Source: a virus. Taken from it: 27,154 nucleotides of DNA. The notes below the pieces were generated by a model. That model saw only the letters and a program-made list of their open reading frames with translations. It ran no database searches and was not told the origin of the DNA. Shown one piece after another: positions 23,127-27,154 of the stretch; position 1 is the first letter of the stretch, and each line of letters starts with the position of its first letter. Made by a program: the position numbers and the translations under genes. The stretch spans positions 1 through 27,154 of the IMG/VR virus record IMGVR_UViG_3300032401_000498. One strand, given 5' to 3'.

Positions 23127-23795
23127 ATGACGGCCTACTCGACGCTTCAGGCTGACGTGGCGCGAGACCTTGCTGACCCGACCAATCAGACGTTCGACGT
23201 TCTCGCGGTCAAGGATTTCATCCAGCAGGGTCTTGCGGCTATTCAGCGCGTCGCGCCTGACCAGTTTCAGGAAGACCTCGATGCCGTCGCGAACCAGACC
23301 GCCTACCCGCTCCGCAGCGCCGTCTTCGCTGCCGCACTCATCCCTGAAATCCGGCTTGTCCGAGTCGAAGTGTGGCGAGGCACCCCCTCCAAATTCCAAT
23401 TCAAGGTCAAGGCCAAGGCTGGCCAGCCCGCTCGCGACAGCATCGCAGGGTGGGAAGTCTGGAATGGCACGCTGGAAATCCCGGACTGGGTCGCCTCCGC
23501 CATCAACGACACCGACCTCATCCGCGTCTGGGGCTACTCGCCATACGCCCCCATCTCCGCTGACGCGGACGTCGTCCCAGTGAGCGCCGAGCTGGAGCTT
23601 GCCATCCGCACCTTCTGCCGAGTGGAGGGTATGAGGCGGCTCATTGGGTCGCGCGTTCTGTTCAAGCAGTGGCAGACGCGCTCGAACAACAGCGACGTCA
23701 CTCTGGGCGCCCTCAACAGCGACCTCCAAGTCGCCGAGGAGGAATGGCGCCGACTGAGCCGTGCACTGAAGGTGCCCGAGCAGAACCCGGACTAG
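23127..23795 (+). CDS. Putative head-tail adaptor/connector protein
   Basis: This 222-aa protein has an N-terminus like head-tail adaptors: MTAYSTLQADVARDLADPTN, then VKDFIQQGLAAIQRVAPDQF, a helical bundle preceding a beta domain (ALIPEIRLVRVEVWRGT; TDLIRVWGYSPYAPI) and a C-terminal helix (AEEEWRRLSRALKVPEQ). The family pattern is known from proteins that sit under the portal and join it to the tail. Its place here, among tail and decoration genes and far from the portal, is unusual. The alternative is a tail-completion or baseplate protein. Codons for KFQFK near 23390 use rare AAA and CAA and create ATTCCAAT. Confidence 0.4.
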   Translation: MTAYSTLQADVARDLADPTNQTFDVLAVKDFIQQGLAAIQRVAPDQFQEDLDAVANQTAYPLRSAVFAAALIPEIRLVRVEVWRGTPSKFQFKVKAKAGQPARDSIAGWEVWNGTLEIPDWVASAINDTDLIRVWGYSPYAPISADADVVPVSAELELAIRTFCRVEGMRRLIGSRVLFKQWQTRSNNSDVTLGALNSDLQVAEEEWRRLSRALKVPEQNPD

Positions 23796-23798
23796 ACC

Positions 23799-26693
23799 GT
23801 GCCTGTTGTCACCTTCTCGCCTGACAAGGACACGGTACGAAGCCTGACCACCAGCGGCGGTAGTGGACAGGGCTGCGGCAAGTCCAAGCATCTCTACATC
23901 GGTCGTCAGGGCAGCCGCGATTACGACTCGTACATCCGCTTCCCCATCGACTTCACCGGTAACAACATGGCGACCATCACGGCCGCCACCCTCGACATCT
24001 ACACGGACGAGTACGACTCCTTCGGCGTCTCTGGCGAGCCCGGGATTATGACGGCTCCGGCCTCGTCCCACACGCCGAAGATTGTCATTCGGCGGCTGAC
24101 CAGCTCGTTCACCGAGGGCAACAACGCGGACGGCCACTTCGACTCGACCGACTACGTGAACCCGAAGTACACCACGTCCAATCAGAAGACCCCGACCGTG
24201 CTGCCCAAGGGCGCCGCGCTCCTACACCAGTTCGACGTCCTCGCCATCGTCAAGACGTGGGCGCCGTCAACTGTGGCGGGCGGAGGGAAGGCGACCAACC
24301 ACGGCTTCGCCCTGATGGGCTACAACGACTCCTCGCAGAACTGGTCGGCGTGGTCACGCGAGCATGGCAACGCGAGTGAGCGCCCTGTACTGACCATCAC
24401 CTACACGCTGGGGCCAACCATCCCGGGCGCTCCCCAGAACATGGTGCCGTCGGGTGCCGTCGCCACGCTGACGGAGTTCGAGGGCGACTTCACTGACCCG
24501 CGCGTCACGGACACCCTGAAGACCACCAGCATCGAGGTCTTCGACAACGGGCGTGCTGCCAACGTAGCGACCAACGACCTCACGACCCTGACCGGCCACA
24601 AGCTGACGGCCGGAGCACTCGTCTACTTCAGCGCCGTGGGTACGTCCAACCTGACCGCCATGTCTCCGTACTACGTCATCGCTTCAGGGCTGACGGCCAA
24701 TGCCTTCAAGGTCTCGACCGCCGCCGGGGGTGCCGCCTTCAACGTCACCACCGCCAGTGCCGTCACCGTCACGCTGCGGTCCACATCCTTCTCCCGGAAC
24801 GCCACGAACAGTGAGGCCGTCGCGGCGCACTTCATCGTCCCGACGCAGGGCAACATTGCAATCAGCGCCGGGGTGGCCTACCGCTGGCGCGCACGCCTCA
24901 CGGACAACGAGGGGCAGGTGTCGCCATGGTCCGGGCTCGTGTCGTTCAACCTCACAGACACGCAGCCGAACCCTCCCACGTTGGCACCCATCTCTGGGTC
25001 GAGCTACGCCAGCCTGAACCTCGTCAAGTTCCAAGGCGGCACCTTCAGCGACCCGGACTCAGGCGACAAGCTCCAAGGACATCAGGTCCAGCTCAGCCCG
25101 TACGCCAGTGGCGACCTCCGGTGGGACGAAGGTGACGGCGTCCTGTGGGACTCCGGTCAGACGTACGACTCGCTGGGCGGGACAAGTTGGACCGAGCTGT
25201 ACGGCGGGCGGCCATTGGTGGCGGGCACCTACTACTGGCGCGCTCGTCAGTGGGACACGCGAGGCGGCGTCTCCAACTGGTCATACGCAACTATCACTCT
25301 GACGGCAGACTTCAACCCAGACCCCGCAAACTATGATGCCGTGCAGGTCAACCCGAAGGCACCGTGGCGCGTCCTCATCCGCAACCTGTTCCAAGCGGAC
25401 GGCGTCACGCCCACCGTGGGCCGTGGCCCGGGACAGCTTGTGGCCGTGTTCGAGGAGGCGAAGAACATCGGCGCGAGCATCGTCTTCAACAGCCCGGGCG
25501 AGCTGCACTTCACCCTCCTGAAGGACGACCAGCAGCTTGCGGCGGTCCAGCCGAAGCAAACTCACTACGCTGTGGAGTTCTACTCAGGGGATGGCTGGCA
25601 GGAGAAGTACGCCGGGGTCATCTGGGACGTTGACGCCACCGAGACCGACGTCGTCTTCAAGGGCATCGACTACCTCGCCCTGTACGACACCATCATTGAC
25701 GAGCGATATGACCCGCTGAAGCCGAACAAGAGCTACAAGAGCAATGGGTCGTACTACGAGAAGGTGACTATCCGCAACATCGTCATCGACCAGCTCAACT
25801 TGGCAAAGAAGCTGGCTGACTCGTGGGTCGGCTTCATTGCAATTGGCAGCATCGCCACAATGAACGAGAAGGTCTCGGTCTACTCGACCATGCAGCCGAC
25901 GCTGTCCTTCATCTCCGGCCTGCTTGACAGCCACCGTCAGGGTCAGGGCATCCGAACCCGCATGAAGGTTGCGAAGACAACGACCGGGACGTACCAGCTC
26001 CAAATCATCGACGCACCCGGCGTCGTCAGGGCTGACCTCGGGCTGTACTACGGCGAGTTGGTGCAGGGCTACCGCATTATCATCTTCGGTGAGCAGTGGG
26101 CCAACGTCCAGCTCGTCGTCGGTCGCAACCGTGACGGCGTGAAGGTCGTCTACCAGACCATCAAGGGCAAGCCTTGGCAGCCCGCGTCCTCGGTCTATGG
26201 CCGCATCGCCACCGTCGCCGTCATGGACGGGGTCGAGGACCAAGCGGACCTGACCCGGCGCGGGCTTCAGGCCAGCATCCAGTCGGCGAAGCTGGGCAAG
26301 AACATTGCAATCGGCATCCGTACCAAGTACCTCCAGCCGCTTCAGGGCTGGGACGTTTGTGACGTCTTCCCTGTCAAAATCCTCGATGGCGCCGTGAACA
26401 CGGACGCCTACGGCTCCGGCTACTGGGCGGCCTACGCCTGCGCGTGGGAGGCCACAGACATCGGGCAGCAGAGCTGCATCATCACGCTGTTGCCGCGCGA
26501 GGACGCCACCGCCCCGGACGCCAACCTCATTCCGTCCGTGCCCGTCTCGCCGCAGCCTGAGTGGCAGCTTGGCTGGACGCCACCCGACCCGCTGAAGGCG
26601 ACCAGCCTCTACTGGCTGGACCAGTCCACGGGCAAGGTCTACAAGCGGGACGACGCAACTGCTACACTTGTCGCTGTGACAGGTACAGCATGA
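23799..26693 (+). CDS. Tail-hub fusion protein: DNRLRE + FnIII-like + hub (964 aa)
   Basis: The N-terminal 205 or so residues match the DNRLRE/CBM-like beta-sandwich: LYIGRQGSRDYDSYIRFPID, ITAATLDIYTDEY, VKTWAPS, then WSREHGNASERPVLTITY. Residues about 215-505 hold fibronectin III-like repeats; the first is interrupted at about 247-327 by the beta module also found in the capsid and Dit-like proteins. From about 515 on, it resembles siphovirus hub or Gp37-like tail proteins: PWRVLIRNLFQADG, FNSPGELHFTLLKDD, YAGVIWDVDATETDVVFKGI, YDTIIDERYD. Such proteins cap the tail tip and bind the cell. The GTG start is 3 nt after the preceding stop, and the end overlaps the last gene as ATGA. Three ATTGCAAT copies occur (24855, 25836, 26304). 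Confidence 0.6.
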   Translation: MPVVTFSPDKDTVRSLTTSGGSGQGCGKSKHLYIGRQGSRDYDSYIRFPIDFTGNNMATITAATLDIYTDEYDSFGVSGEPGIMTAPASSHTPKIVIRRLTSSFTEGNNADGHFDSTDYVNPKYTTSNQKTPTVLPKGAALLHQFDVLAIVKTWAPSTVAGGGKATNHGFALMGYNDSSQNWSAWSREHGNASERPVLTITYTLGPTIPGAPQNMVPSGAVATLTEFEGDFTDPRVTDTLKTTSIEVFDNGRAANVATNDLTTLTGHKLTAGALVYFSAVGTSNLTAMSPYYVIASGLTANAFKVSTAAGGAAFNVTTASAVTVTLRSTSFSRNATNSEAVAAHFIVPTQGNIAISAGVAYRWRARLTDNEGQVSPWSGLVSFNLTDTQPNPPTLAPISGSSYASLNLVKFQGGTFSDPDSGDKLQGHQVQLSPYASGDLRWDEGDGVLWDSGQTYDSLGGTSWTELYGGRPLVAGTYYWRARQWDTRGGVSNWSYATITLTADFNPDPANYDAVQVNPKAPWRVLIRNLFQADGVTPTVGRGPGQLVAVFEEAKNIGASIVFNSPGELHFTLLKDDQQLAAVQPKQTHYAVEFYSGDGWQEKYAGVIWDVDATETDVVFKGIDYLALYDTIIDERYDPLKPNKSYKSNGSYYEKVTIRNIVIDQLNLAKKLADSWVGFIAIGSIATMNEKVSVYSTMQPTLSFISGLLDSHRQGQGIRTRMKVAKTTTGTYQLQIIDAPGVVRADLGLYYGELVQGYRIIIFGEQWANVQLVVGRNRDGVKVVYQTIKGKPWQPASSVYGRIATVAVMDGVEDQADLTRRGLQASIQSAKLGKNIAIGIRTKYLQPLQGWDVCDVFPVKILDGAVNTDAYGSGYWAAYACAWEATDIGQQSCIITLLPREDATAPDANLIPSVPVSPQPEWQLGWTPPDPLKATSLYWLDQSTGKVYKRDDATATLVAVTGTA
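26663..26668 (+). promoter_or_regulatory. Extended -10-like element before last gene
   Basis: TGCTACACT fits an extended -10 (TGn-TAnnnT), 21 nt before the ATG at 26690. No -35 is present at 16-18 bp spacing, so this is a weak candidate. Confidence 0.2.
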
Positions 26694-27154
26694 GCGTCAT
26701 CAACAAGGTCGCGCACGGCCTCGTGGCCGGGCAGCGCGTCGCCTTCAGTTCCCTCGCGGGCGGTGCCCCTATCGACCCGGACATCGTCTACTTCATCGTG
26801 CCGACCGTCACCGCTGACACCTTCCAGATTTCGGAGCAGCAGGACGGGACCCCGCTGACCTTCGCCACCATCACGTCGGCGAACATGCAGGTGGTGCCGG
26901 AGGTCACGGATGGCTCCGACCTGTCCACCCCGGCGTACACCGCCATCAGCGACCCGACTGTGGCCATGGCGCCGCCCACCGTACCGCCCACCCCGCCTGT
27001 GCCCACGGTCTCCAGTGGCCTTACTTCGGGCGTCCTGCGGCTCGCCATCACGCTGAACAGCACGGCTGAAGCGAAGGTCCGCGTCTGGGAGGCTCAGACC
27101 ACGCACAAGTTCACCACGGAGCAGGCCATCGCTGGCGGCGTCACGGGCGTTGCC
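26690..27154 (+). CDS. Partial tail/fibre protein starting with the shared beta module
   Basis: The gene is open at the window end (155 codons seen). The ATG overlaps the hub stop (ATGA). The first 70 residues are a divergent copy of the shared module (VAHGLVAGQRVAFSSLAGG; DIVYFIVP; ADTFQISEQQDGTPL). A Pro-rich linker (APPTVPPTPPVPT) and the start of another beta domain (GVLRLAITLNSTAEAKVRVW) follow. It probably continues as a tail-fibre or receptor-binding protein. No stop is seen in frame within the window. Confidence 0.55.
   Translation, partial: MSVINKVAHGLVAGQRVAFSSLAGGAPIDPDIVYFIVPTVTADTFQISEQQDGTPLTFATITSANMQVVPEVTDGSDLSTPAYTAISDPTVAMAPPTVPPTPPVPTVSSGLTSGVLRLAITLNSTAEAKVRVWEAQTTHKFTTEQAIAGGVTGVA

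Larger units (their letters stand above)
339..26311 (+). repeat. Dispersed palindrome ATTGCAAT (at least 14 copies)
   Basis: Perfect copies start at 339, 1360, 6579, 7757, 13682, 16442, 16738, 16924, 19803, 22240, 22642, 24855, 25836 and 26304. Twelve encode Ile-Ala-Ile/Met in frame, one (16738) is in another frame (Ala-Leu-Gln), and one (16924) is intergenic. About 0.1 would be expected by chance at this GC content. Confidence 0.85.

Noticed and set aside
339-26311. GATC avoidance as the sole cause of the ATTGCAAT excess.
   Set aside because: Most ATTGCAAT sites are not preceded by G (for example AACATTGCAATC), so ATC would not create GATC there. The GCA codon is also unexplained by GATC avoidance.
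1-27154. tRNA genes, CRISPR arrays, insertion sequences, integrase or attachment sites.
   Set aside because: No cloverleaf-like, spaced-repeat, transposase or recombinase signal was seen. The 60-bp array at 22165-22665 is coding tandem repeat, not CRISPR.

Overview
The window is a segment of a tailed double-stranded DNA phage genome (Caudoviricetes). It is GC-rich (judged by eye at about 63-65%) and almost wholly coding on the + strand. Genes are tightly packed with start-stop overlaps and use ATG, GTG and TTG starts. The host cannot be fixed from the sequence. Promoter-like sites of TTG-17 bp-TAnnnT type lying 6-8 nt before start codons (leaderless style) and the base composition point to a high-GC host, most likely an actinobacterium (inference). 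No integrase, tRNA, CRISPR array or insertion sequence was seen, and no gene-free stretch exceeds 300 bases.

Layout. Positions 1-140 are a short leader with a hairpin. Positions 141-2944 are a replication module: prim-pol type primase-polymerase, SF3 (D5/P4-type) helicase and VRR-NUC nuclease. Positions 2941-5237 encode the probable small and the clear large terminase subunits. A good sigma-70-like promoter (5234-5262) precedes the portal gene (5286-7253). Next come two very large genes, 834 and 2383 aa, which share a reading frame and are separated by a single TAG. The 2383-aa product looks like an internal or ejected virion protein and carries a GNAT-like and a possible ADP-ribosyltransferase-like module. 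Scaffold (16961-17515) and N4-gp56-type major capsid protein (17551-18780) follow, ended by a hairpin terminator. Positions 18867-27154 hold tail and decoration genes: a Dit-like tail protein with two copies of a beta module, a collagen-like protein, small beta-rich virion proteins, a protein of eight roughly 20-residue TGGG repeats, two 53-aa Cys-rich proteins, a possible head-tail adaptor, a 964-aa DNRLRE/FnIII/tail-hub protein, and a gene cut by the window end.

How the genes fit together. Replication proteins copy and process the genome. The terminase pair and portal package it into a shell built from scaffold and capsid protein. The giant proteins are probably loaded into the head or neck and delivered on infection. 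The tail and decoration proteins recognise the cell.

Most notable: (1) the palindrome ATTGCAAT occurs at least 14 times where about 0.1 is expected, and every Ile-Ala-Ile/Met in the recognised proteins is spelled ATT-GCA-AT; (2) GATC appears to be absent; (3) five promoter-like sites share an exact 17-bp spacer and four sit directly at start codons; (4) the 834/2383-aa in-frame junction; (5) one beta module is dispersed through capsid and tail proteins.
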